A stretch of DNA of 64,000 nt, taken from assembly GCA_024220505.1 (NCBI GenBank), contig JAKZZE010000005.1:642501-706500 (forward strand). Direction: 5' to 3'. This document shows, in pieces, positions 11,729-21,527 of this stretch. The notes below the pieces were generated by a model. That model searched no databases and was not told where the DNA came from. It worked only from the letters and a program-made list of their open reading frames with translations. Numbering within the stretch: position 1 is the stretch's first letter; each line of letters opens with the position of its first letter. The stretch comes from Rhizopus arrhizus. Its lineage: Eukaryota; Mucoromycota; Mucoromycetes; Mucorales; Rhizopodaceae. A program made the translations under genes and the position numbers.

Positions 11729-14700
11729 TCAAACTGAATGATTGAATTTCGTGAGTCTTGAAATGTGGACATTGATGATTGACTTGTTGGAAATTGCATC
11801 TTTTAAATTGACAGTAGACTTGGAATTTACACTTGTAACAATAAAATGACCCAACCAATCGAACATAAGCTTACGGGGTTTCTTTGAGGAAGAGAGTGAT
11901 TAATTAAATAGCAAAACATTATCACCAATCTTGTATAAGTTTTCTTTGTCCTTATAATCAGTAGTCTTCGTCATGTTACCCACCATTTCAAATGCTAAAT
12001 TCAACCTGTTTTGTAAGTTGACAGTAAAACTCTGAGAAGGTGATTGATAGTGCTCGTAGAGTTACTGATTACCAAGGGAAACTTTGGATGACGGCCATAT
12101 ACAAGATAAAAGGGTACATATCCAGTGCCTTCGTGAACAGTACTATTGTAGACAAATTGAATAATACGCAAATGTTGATCCCATTCATTCTTGATTACTG
12201 CTTGATCAGTATAAGTCAAAATCATTCGACGCAAAGTAGCCATGAGCCTTTCTGCAGTTCCGTTTGATTGAGGATGGTAAGGAGGTCCAAAAAGATTTTG
12301 AGAACCAAGCATTGTGGTAAGTTGAGTGAAGAACATAAGGTTGAAAGGAGGACCACCATCTGTTAAAATCTCTTGCGGTACACCATGTCTAAGAATGAAG
12401 CTATTGAAAAGAGTTTTTACCAGTTCCTCTTGAGTAGTAGAAATGGCAGGATAGAGTTCAACATATCTTGAAAAACAGCCAATGACCACCCATACATATT
12501 TGTTTTGATGAACAGTAGCAGGCAAGGGACCAAAAAAATCAAGAGCAACACGCAAAAAAGGAAAATCTTTTGATGTACTAGACAAATTGTAATCATGATG
12601 TTTACCGCCTTTAATGCGTTGGCATAAATCACTGGATTTGCAATAGTGCTGAATATCTTCATCCATATTTGACCACCAGAGTAGCTGTTGCTTGGTTTTT
12701 GCCTTTGTTTTCTTCGAGCCAAAGTGACTATCAAAAGGAGAGTGATGACATATTTTGCAAATATCTTGAACATGTTACTTAGGTACAACCAGAAATAGAT
12801 CACTGTGATGAATAGAACCTTTTTGTGAAAAAGATCTATATAGTATGTTGTTAATAACGACATAAGCAGAATGTTCATTCAGATGTTGTTTGATATCACT
12901 AAGAACAGGATCATCATCTTGAGCTTGAGCCCAGTTAATGTGAGTAGCAGCAAAAGTCTCTTGGAGAACTTGAATAGCAGGTACCATTGAATGTCTCGAT
13001 AAAGCATCCGCAGCAGAATTGGCTTTATCGGGTACATGGATGATTTCAAATTGGTAATTTTGTAAGAACATGGTCCACCTCCAGATACGAGAAGAGACTT
13101 CTTCTTTGACATTTTGAAGCCACTGTAAACTTGAATGATCTGTGTAAATGAAAAAAAGTTACGTTCCAAAAAAGGATGAAATTTTTTGATACCCCAAAAA
13201 TGATAAATAGGTATTCTTGTTCGCGAACCGAGTATTTTTGTTCATGAATAGTAAGAGGACGAGAAGCAAAAGCCAAAGGATATGGAGTTCCATAATACTT
13301 TTGACAAAGAATAACTACAATACAGGCAGAAGTAGCAGCATCAGTATGCAATTCAAATAGTCGCGAAAAATCTGATTATTTGAGGGTTGGTAAGAGACAC
13401 AAATCTTGTTTAAGAGTACGAAAAGCTTGTTCTTGCTCTTTATTCCAAACAAAAGGAGTGTTCTTTTTCTTCAGTCATCGCAAAGGTCCTTTTTTTAGCT
13501 GATACTGGCTAATGAAGCGTTGATAGACACCCATCATTCCCAAAAAACGATCCAATTCTGTCAAATTGGTAGGAGCTTGATAATTTAAAATAGGCTTGAT
13601 TTTATCAGAACTAGCACTCACACCATGTTCAGAGACTATAAAACCAAGATATTCGACAGAATCTAAAATAAATTGAGATTTGGATAGTTTGATTGATAGG
13701 TTTGCAGCTTCTAATTGTGTAAGAAGCTGACATAAATGCTGTTTATGTTCCTCAACAGTACGACTGTAGACAATGATATCATCTTGATACGCAAAAGCAA
13801 AAGAGTAGTGGAACGAGCCCAAAACTTTATCCATCAGTGACTGGAAGACAGCAGGCGCATTTTTCATTCCCATAGGCGTCACCGTAAAAACATAAGTTCC
13901 ATTTACCGTGACCAAGACAGTTTTTTCTTTGTGCTCTTGTTTGATAAGTATTCGAAAATATCCTTGTGCCAGATCAAGTTTTGAGAATATTTTAGCTTGA
14001 CCTAATGATTGTAATAAATAGTGCATGTTTGGAAAATGATATTTAATAGGTTTTGTTACCGCGTTAACAGCAATATAATTTCCACAAACACGCATAGAAC
14101 CATTAGGTTTATCAACCGGACGTACTTGTGAACCCCATTGAGAAAATTGAACTTTAAGTAGACCAGAATCAACCACTGCTTCAAGTTTATCATCAATTTG
14201 TGTTTGTATCTCTGGATGAAAAACACGTGGCTTGGTATAGATTGGTGGACTATCTTCAGTATCAATAGTAAACTCAATGAGATGAGTGACAGAAGGCCGA
14301 TCAGGATTCTTTGCAATGACACCATCGAATTTTTCCAAAACGAAATCAGTGAAAGTTTGTCTGTTTTCAGCTTGATTTATTGCTTGAATATTACGGGCTT
14401 CATCCACAGTAATCAAAGGTATGATGACAGTTTTGTTGTTGTAAGTTAAGGTTACATTACTATTGATGTGACCTTTGAGATCACAGATAGCATTTCAACC
14501 AATAATCAATGGGCTAGAAATACCCTCAATGACATGAACTTTAACTTGTTGACCCAAGACAGGAATGATAGCTGTACCACAAGTACTCTTGATATTGCTG
14601 TTGACATCACGATATCGAATACTTTCTTGTTTGTTCAGGCCAATGTTCATTGTGGTCAATAGTTCATATTGTATGCCATTGATATCTCCACCGGTATCCC

Positions 14701-15012
14701 ACAAGAGTGATGTAGGCTTATGATTGATGTAGACAGTACTTCTAGGCAATTTACAAAGATCAGTATCAAAATGACTAATGTCTACAGAGAATGAAGATAT
14801 TAACTGTTCCTCAGGCTCTAGTAACGATTCCATTTCTTGAATACGGCCGTTGTTTTTGTTGTGTTGTTGAATTTTTTGTTATGGTCCACAGTACGATGCT
14901 TTCTAGCAATAATCACAAATAGGATTACCTTGTTTATCATAAACACGTAATTGTCATTGTTGAGGTTTACGTGATGACGAATTATTATTAGCTTTGGCAA
15001 GGTAATCGACAT
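11729..15012 (-). pseudogene. Ty3/gypsy-type retrotransposon pol remnant
   Basis: Minus-strand domains in order: a nucleocapsid-like zinc-knuckle remnant (about 14890-15010, reads GNPICDYC), aspartic protease (14495-14833, active-site LLWDTGGDI), reverse transcriptase (13475-14416, catalytic box YQDDIIVYS and the VCGNYIAVN block), RNase H (about 13046-13400, TDAATSACIVVI), integrase zinc-binding region (about 12600-12750), integrase core (12001-12666, with ALDFFG, LTDGGPPF and the NGTAERLMA block), and an integrase C-terminal part readable down to 11729. At least four in-frame stops (near 14492, 13472, 13378 and 12774) and at least two frameshifts (near 13160 and 12000) make it non-functional. 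Protease and reverse transcriptase share one frame with the RNase H. No chromodomain is seen at this end. Confidence 0.9.
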
Positions 15013-15353
15013 CCATTGGTGTGAGATCAGCTGAGTGATAAATATTACCTGACGAGGAAAAATCTTATAAGGAAAATAAAGCGTGGATCAGAGAGCATGA
15101 ATCACATTGGAAGTCGAAGTGGAGTCAACTGGGATTAGTTTAGGAACAACAACAAATGCGAAGTGGGCATCAAATAAAGTGTATTATGAGATTGGGACCA
15201 ATAGTTATGAATAGTAGAATAAGAGATAATTTAACAATTATTATTTATTTTTTTTGTTGTAGAATGATTTATCAATTATTTAAATTCAGATATTGAATTA
15301 TGGCATAAAAGAAAGTCGTCAACACAGTTTTCTTTTTTTCTTTTTTAAAAAAA

Positions 15354-15950
15354 ATGGTTTGCAGTGGTTGCAATAAACCAATGAAGCAAGTACTTCTAAA
15401 GAGCCCTGTCCCAATAACTATGACATGCAAACAACTTAAAGAAGCTTTAATTTTTTTAAAAATTAAAATGGTGAATGAAATATGTAAAAGCCCAGGTTCA
15501 AAGTAAGTATCCTTTAACTGAAAAGAAAATTTGCTTAACTTATCATTCTTTCTTCCTAGTGTTGCATTTTTGCACTTCTCTTCTGCAGAAAGCGCGTCGG
15601 TTTTTTACAACAATTATGTTGACAAAGGGGTTACAGTCAACGGTGTACCCTTTACGGTGCATGGCACAAAATACCGTGATGGTGAGTACGTCATATATGA
15701 CCATAAGAATCTGAACTTTGGAAAAGGTGTTGTTAATGCTTGTGTTGTACCTGTATCTGCCACTACTGTACCTATGCCTGTATCTGCCACTACTGTACCT
15801 ATGCCTGTATCTGCCACTACTGTACCTATGCCTGTATCTACCGATGCCAATGCTACCGCTCTGCCTGAATCTACCGATACCAATGTCACTACTGTACCTA
15901 CATCCACCAATACCAATATATCAACAGTGTTGCTGTATTGGTATTGGTAG
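15354..15950 (+). CDS. Unrecognised RRM-like protein, left copy
   Basis: Exons 15354-15502 and 15560-15950 (57-nt GT-AG intron) give 179 residues. The N-terminus reads MVCSGCNKPMKQVLL, then a helix-rich segment ending KMVNEICKSPGSN; after the splice VAFLHFSSAESASVFYNNYV looks like the RNP1 strand and second helix of an RNA-recognition motif, followed by VTVNGVPFTV. The C-terminal third is low complexity: three units of a 27-bp tandem repeat (9 residues, PVSATTVPM) and related Asp/Thr-rich units. The last residues run into a long DNA palindrome and are probably not original, because the right copy ends differently. I do not know this family; RRM-likeness is my inference from the pattern. A nucleic-acid-binding accessory protein of a mobile element is the most likely role. 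Confidence 0.6.
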
Positions 15951-16060
15951 ATGTAGGTACAGTAGTGACATTGGTATCGGTAGATTCAGACAGAGTGGCA
16001 GATACAGGCATAGGTACAGTAGTGGTAGATACAGGCATAGGTACAGTAGTGGTATTGGTA
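15748..16060. repeat. 27-bp tandem repeats continuing into a long palindrome
   Basis: At 15751-15840 a 27-bp unit (starts GTATCTGCCACTACTGTACC) repeats three times. From about 15860 the sequence to 15920 is repeated as its reverse complement from about 15937 to 16000, and the right arm then goes on with the complement of the tandem repeat units to about 16055, giving arms of roughly 60-110 bp around a spacer of about 15 nt. A transcript would fold into a long hairpin. Confidence 0.8.
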
Positions 16061-16589
16061 TCTGTGTTATCTCGTAAAAATAAAAAAAGACTATAAAATT
16101 CAACGAGACTTAAAAAGTTATCTTTTTTATTTAATATTATTGTATCTGGTATTTATATCTTTTTCATGAAGATTCAATTAAATCCTTTTCAAGATACTTT
16201 AATTAATTATAGCACGAATAAATTTTAGTATGAAGACCTGTTTCTGGTTATGCAAGTGGACTGTTTATAATTATTTAAGTAGATCTATTTTTCATTTATG
16301 TCTCATTGCATCAGGAGCTATATTAAAACAACTTGTATTGAGTTAAAGGAGTGGAATTAGTTATGACCGAATAATAGAGAAAAGACTGTAATAAATCTTT
16401 ATAAAGCATTCACTACTCTGATTTCTTATAAATTGAATATGAATCATGTTTAAAGTATGTTGGGATACGACAATACATGCATATGACTAAACTGTCCATT
16501 CAATATGCTATATAGAATATGCTGATTTCACCACACATTCAGATGGTTCTTAAACTTGTATACAGGAATTAACGAGACAGAAAAAGAGA

Positions 16590-17130
16590 GAGAATTTTAT
16601 TGCTGACACAACGCGTCCGAAACAACTTGCGATCAATAAGGTCTACGGCAAAGCGCATGTGCACATTGAGAGCTTATTCGGTTTGCTTGTGACAAAATGG
16701 CATTTCATTTGAAGCAATTGTACTATATGAATGTCGAATGTAAGGCGAAAACAATTATAGTGTGCTGTTTTACATAATATTTTCATTGAGATGAATGATG
16801 ATGCTCATGATGTGTCAGGAGATGACATTCGCTAGTTGGAAGAAGAAGTGTGGGGCGTAGAAGGCGTGTATGAATATGATGGGATTATGTCTATTCATAT
16901 TGTTGAAGAACATGCCAATATATCAGTTGAGCTATAGGCAATGCACATGAAGTCTCAAGAATAAGAGGCATAATTCGTCATAACAAATTAACGAGTACAA
17001 TTGATTTATTGGCAAATACAAGAACAAGGAGAAATGCACGACAATTTAGGTATATGTGTACACAAGAACGAAGGTACAAAGCACAAAATAGTCGTCGTAC
17101 CAAAAGTAACAATAAACGACGTCATTAAAT
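16590..17130 (+). pseudogene. PIF/Harbinger-like DDE transposase remnant (C-terminal part)
   Basis: The forward frame from about 16607 reads RPKQLAINKVYGKAHVHIES then LFGLLVTKWHFI, stop, then KQLYYMNVECKAKTIIVCC, the pattern of the last catalytic region of DDE_Tnp_4/HARBI1-type transposases (IE..FG.L...W followed by the LHN helix). Several stops follow (about 16712, 16776, 16838, 16936), and the frame ends near 17130. The N-terminal catalytic part is missing or unreadable. Assignment to Harbinger rather than another DDE group is moderate. Confidence 0.5.
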
Positions 17131-17453
17131 AAAGGGCTGTTTTTGTACAATGTTATTCCTTTGTTGTTGGTCGCAGACTCCAACTGAATGTTATGGTTCT
17201 TAAATATAATTAGCATCAAATTCTATTGTGAAAAATAATAATAATAATAATGAAGAAGAACTGCTTTTATTCTTGGTATTGCTATTTTCGCTATTTTAGT
17301 GGTATTTTAACAATTCAGTAAAAATATAATGTGGTAATTTTGAATAAAAAGGAAATAGGTTGTAGCAGTAAAATATAATAAAAGAAGACGAATACAGATA
17401 CGAAATGAGGCACTGTAACAACCCTTTATTAATTATATGGAGTGTGTATCATG

Positions 17454-18047
17454 TCAGATTTTATTTTTGCTTTTTTGCAGTGCTTTCTTCAAATATCTTC
17501 TGCGTTTCTTCAATTCTATTATTTCACCATTAATAAAAATCAAAGCACGCTTTGTACTGAATACCCACTCACTTATATCAGTGGATATAGGTACAGCAGT
17601 GGCAGTGGTATCAGTAGACACAGGTACAGTAGTGGCAGTGGTATCAGTAAATAGAGGCACAACAGAAGCATTAACTACACCTCCAAAGTTCAGATCCTTA
17701 TCGTCATATGTGACGTATTCACCATCGCTGACTTTAGCGGGATAAACCGTAAAGGGTATACCGTTGATTGTGACTCCTTTGTCAACATAATGGTTATAGA
17801 AAACCGACGCGCTTTCGGCAGATGCGAAATGTAAGAACGCAGTACTAGGAAGAAAGAATGATAAATAAGCAAATTTTCTTTTCAGTTAAAGGATATACTT
17901 TGAACCTGGTGTTTTACATACTTCATTTAACATTTTAACTTTTAAAAATCCCAAAGATTCTTTTAGCTCTTTGCAAGACATGGTTATTGGGAAGGGGCAC
18001 CGTAAGAGTACTTGCTTTATTGGCTTGTTACAACCACTGCAAACCAT
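17454..18047 (-). CDS. Unrecognised RRM-like protein, right copy
   Basis: Exons 17899-18047 and 17454-17844 (minus; 54-nt intron) give 179 residues, and both exon lengths (149 and 391 nt) are identical to those of the left copy. The N-terminus MVCSGCNKPIKQVLL, the VKMLNEVCKTPGSN end of exon 1 and the TAFLHFASAESASVFYNHYV segment match the left copy with mainly conservative changes. The repeat region has two Thr-rich units (TTVPVSTDTTATAVP) instead of three. The C-terminus differs from the left copy: it is a basic helix, LKKRRRYLKKALQKSKNKI, that looks like a nuclear-localisation or RNA-binding tail and is probably the authentic end. The intact frame and conserved splicing suggest selection on the protein. 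Function unknown. Confidence 0.6.
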
Positions 18048-18079
18048 TTTTTTTTAAAAAAAAAGAAAGAAAGAAAAGT

Positions 18080-19720
18080 GTGTCAATTTTCTGTTGACGA
18101 CTTTCTTCTTATACCTGGGTATACCTATCAAACCTGGTGGACTACTAGGCTATCCTGCTATGATCCAACACAATATCAATAAGGCATCTCTCACAATGAA
18201 CCAACTTGCTGCTATTGGCCTCAATTCTAAAGGTTTTCCACCTTTATTAGCATGTCGTTTTTATAGTCAAATGATCCGTGCTCAATTAGATTATTGTGGT
18301 ATTTACACATGTAATAAAGTAATAATGTAAATTACTACGAACAATGATCGTCCAAATTGGGAATATCGGACATTGTATTATGCCACACCAAATAAAATTA
18401 TATCTCGATCCATTCCAGAATATAACAAGTTCTTGGATCAGGATTAATAGTTACTTCTTTATAAAAAGTTGTCAAACAATAAAAATCCTATAAATAATTT
18501 ATCATCTAATCATATACTGTGAATACTATTATTTAGACGTGGATAGAAAAGTATAAATACCCTCATATTTGTAACTTGAATAAAGGACTTATTTTTATAT
18601 TTATTGATTGACTTGGTACTTTTTTATATTATAACCACTAAATATCATAATTATGGTTTTGCGATTAATCCTCTCACAACTAAATTTATCCATCAACTTG
18701 ATACTTTCCAAAACCAATGTATTAGACGTATCTTCGGCGGTCATTCTAGGTCTTCAGTTCAAGTCATGCTTCATCTGGTCAATCTCCCATCAATGCGAAC
18801 TCGTGTTGCAGTCCTTCAAGCCCAGTATCTTTTTCGTAGTACTCATTTACCTCATGATACTCTTCTTGCTCATCTGCTGCCATAAATTCAATCTTCAACT
18901 AGCCGCTCTTACTGGTACAAACTGGCTAATACTCCAATGTGGAAATCTCTCTGTGGACCAATCCTTGATACTTTACATAAAAAGAAATTTCTCTCTCTTC
19001 GCACCAAATTCATAGCTGATCAATTTCAACATCTATATAATAACTCTGATTCCATCCTGTTATCCTCTACTCGCCCTACTATCCAAATGGATCTTATCCT
19101 TTGGTTAACGATGACTTGTTCTGAACGTAGTCGTGTTCTTCGCTGGCGTCTTGGTTGGCTACCTGGTGATAAATCTAAAGAATGCATCTTCCATCCTTAT
19201 CATAACTGGAGTCGTCGACATGCTTTTGACTGTCTACATGTTCATCATCGTCTGTACTTGCCTCGCTCAATTGAAGATCCAATCTCTTTCCTTCTTAATT
19301 TACTACCATTACATAAACCTTGTCCTACTGCTTCTCATAGCTGGTTTACTCTATGGCCTATCCTATGTACGATTCTCCATGAACTGGATTACTGTTTTCA
19401 TGATAAATGCCCTCCTCCTCCTGTTGATCCTGGTATCAAGCTGTTGAATTGGTTATCCAAGTAATAGTGTGAGTCTTTCTGGTACTTGATCTGGTTTGTA
19501 TTAAACTTTTGTTTCTATTTACTTTTTCTTTCTTCCTTCTCTTATATTTCTTCATATTTCAAATAATTTGCTCTTTTCTTTTTCCTTTTCTTTCTCTTTT
19601 TTCCCTTTTTGTCCCTTAAGAAGGTTTTTTATTCTCTTACATTCATAACTGGCTCGGGCAACATTGCACACTTCGTTGCTACATGTTCATTGCCATAAAA
19701 TACAAAAAAATAATAAAATC
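18080..19720 (+). pseudogene. LINE (non-LTR) ORF2 reverse transcriptase 3' part with 3' tail
   Basis: After removing the insertion at 18295-18649 plus one target copy, one forward frame reads from FLYLGIPIKPGGLLGYPAM through NQLAAIGLNSKGF, RAQLDYGFAINPLTTKF, CIRRIFGGHSRSS and VNLPSMRTRVAVLQAQYLF to a TAG near 19463. This order (YLG.PI..GG, then the RRIFGGH block) is the thumb/C-terminal part of fungal LINE reverse transcriptases, and ends with a Cys/His-bearing segment (CIFHPYHNWSRRHAFDC). One in-frame TAA (18883-18885) breaks it further. A pyrimidine-rich 3' UTR (to about 19630) and a GGGCAACATTGCA tail with AATAAAAT follow. The 5' part is missing, cut off at the neighbouring inverted structure. 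Confidence 0.8.
18295..18649. mobile_element. 355-bp LTR-like insertion inside the LINE frame
   Basis: The LINE frame is interrupted after RAQLDY; it resumes exactly when 18295-18649 plus one copy of ATTAT is removed. ATTAT at 18290-18294 and 18650-18654 is a 5-bp target-site duplication. The insert begins TGTGGTATTTACAC, is very AT-rich, and has TATAAATACC (about 18554) and AATAAAGG (about 18582) in promoter/polyadenylation-like order, all fitting a solo LTR of a small retroelement. Its 3' end (CATA) lacks a perfect terminal CA. Confidence 0.65.
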
Positions 19721-20467
19721 CAGAATTTAATAGTATCTATCACTCAGGTATAAAAATAGTAACGATTAAAGTACAGCAATCGAGACAGCTTAAGCATCAC
19801 ATAGATTTATTTTTTCAAATAAAGAGGAGGAAGCTGAATTTTGAATCAATTCAAAATAAAGCAATAGGGAAATAACAATATTTTTTTTTTTTTCTGAATT
19901 TGTCCGAAAAATATAAATAAATGGGTTACTATTGTGTTGGTACATTAAAAAATAAAAAGAGAGAAAGCACTTTGAATGAATATGAAAAAAGGGATAAATT
20001 GTTTACTAAAAAACAAGATATAGGATAAACTTTACTGTTTATAAACTCATACTGCAATTATCTGTAAAGAATAAAAATGTAAATAAAAAGTAGAGAGAAT
20101 CCGTTGGTTTTGTACTGAAAAAAGCAAGCTTTAATGATAAGGCAAGTTTGAAGAATTAACAAATGATAGTTAAGATTTTTTTTAAAAAGATTTTTGAATA
20201 TAAACTCTTCCTAAATTATGTACTTGAAAGAAGCAGCCATGACATTCGCACCATTCGAAAGGTAATTTTCAGTATTTTTTTTTTGTCATCCAACACCCTT
20301 TTCAACTGAAAATGGTGTATAAGTATTGGATAACATCATGAAGCATGAAATGTTGTCTTTTATTTTGGTCGGAGTTAAAATAGTGAGTATACATCAGTAA
20401 CAACAAAACTTCAAGCGTGAAAAGACTCAGTTTCTTTTCTCTTTCTCCCCTTTCTCTTTAATCAATA
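19721..20467. other. Intergenic region
   Basis: AT-rich DNA with T- and A-runs and no supported gene. The last part, with a CTTTCTCCCCTTTCTC pyrimidine tract at about 20440-20456, is probably the promoter of the NTF2-like gene. Confidence 0.4.
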
Positions 20468-21462
20468 ATGTCAGTCTCCGAGTTTCAACAAGAAATATCT
20501 TCTACTAATCTTATAAGAAGTAAAAAGAAGAAAAAAGAAGTAAACAAACAAACATTTTATTTGTTTAGGTATTGTTGAGGATTTGTTCTCTTACGACATG
20601 ATTAGAAGAAAGAGAATATTAGAATATTATTTTTTTCAGGACAGTACATATACTTCACCCATCATGTCTGCAGAAGGTGTTAATAATATACAATAGTAAA
20701 TAACTGTGTGAGAAGAAGATTTTGGTTTCTTTTTTTATTTTCGACTTTTTGCCTAACACTCTCCTTTATAGTGTTTATACGGTTTGGCAAACATTAAATA
20801 GAACAGAACCAACAATAACAAATATAGTCTTTGATGGGTAAATGTGTACGTGTGGATATTCATGTAGGTTTCTTATTCATTTTTATTAGGCAAACAGCAG
20901 TGATTCATTTAACACACAACTTTTCGCCTTCTGTTTTACCCAAATTTATGAGTCTTCAAATTCCGGCTATTACAACTCTTTATTTTCGTGAAACTGAATG
21001 TGATAGTGGATTGTTAAAGATTTACAGACAAGATGATAGTTGGACATTGGAAGGTTTGTTATATAAAAAAAGGAATAAAGTCTTTATTAAAATCACAAGA
21101 GTATAGGCTTAGTACAATCTGTCCCACTGATATCTTTTTGGTATAATAATGTGTTACGTGTCGTCATGGGCAAATTAATGACTACAACTGGTGATATACT
21201 CGATTCTGCTTTGACTCACGCACAAAAAATTACTTTAAGAAGTAAAGAAATCCAACGTTTGGGACACGAAATGGCGATTGAAAGATTAGAGGGTTATCAC
21301 TCTGATGATTGTATGGAAGGTTTAAAGGCATTGAGAGAATGTTATACTGAACCTACCTTTTATGATGAAGATGATTATATGATTACACCTATTAGAGAAA
21401 CTGGGAGAGGCTTATCTTTACAGGATCATGCTTATAGCATTGATGATGAAGTAATAGAATAA
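20468..21462 (+). CDS. SigF-like NTF2-like domain protein
   Basis: Five exons (20468-20519, 20569-20695, 20772-20837, 20890-21053, 21107-21462) give 254 residues. The pattern VYTVWQTLNRTEP, then VFDGQTAVIHLTHNFSPSVLP, then LKIYRQDDSWTLEGLV and VPLISFWYNNVLRVVMGKL matches the fungal SigF-like NTF2-like family, in which a cone-shaped alpha+beta domain (here about residues 15-165) is followed by a membrane-apposed or hydrophobic helix. No enzymatic role is established for this family. The C-terminal about 75 residues are acidic. Each of the four introns is short (about 50-76 nt) and keeps the frame. The 3' end lies only 65 bp from the 3' end of the convergent glucanase gene. Confidence 0.75.
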
Positions 21463-21527
21463 TAACAACGTGCTAATCTTATATCTCGCTCTTTTGTAAA
21501 TAAATGAACAAATTATCATATCTCTTT

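Larger units (their letters stand above)
15302..18110. mobile_element. Inverted structure: two RRM-like genes flanking a Harbinger-like transposase relic
   Basis: Both ends carry the same sequence in opposite orientation: the upstream region (GAAAGTCGTCAACA, left about 15309, right complement about 18090-18105), the gene itself with its intron at the same place, and the gene's repeat region. Between the two copies lies a decayed DDE transposase. The arms are about 0.65 kb and clearly diverged from one another (about 80% protein identity by eye). The exact ends and a target-site duplication could not be fixed, so whether the whole is one transposon or two element copies inserted around an older transposase is open. 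Confidence 0.5.

Noticed and set aside
15614..16103. Several repeat-rich ORFs on both strands around the tandem repeats
   Set aside because: All are alternative frames or the palindromic complement of the RRM-like gene's 27-bp repeat region.
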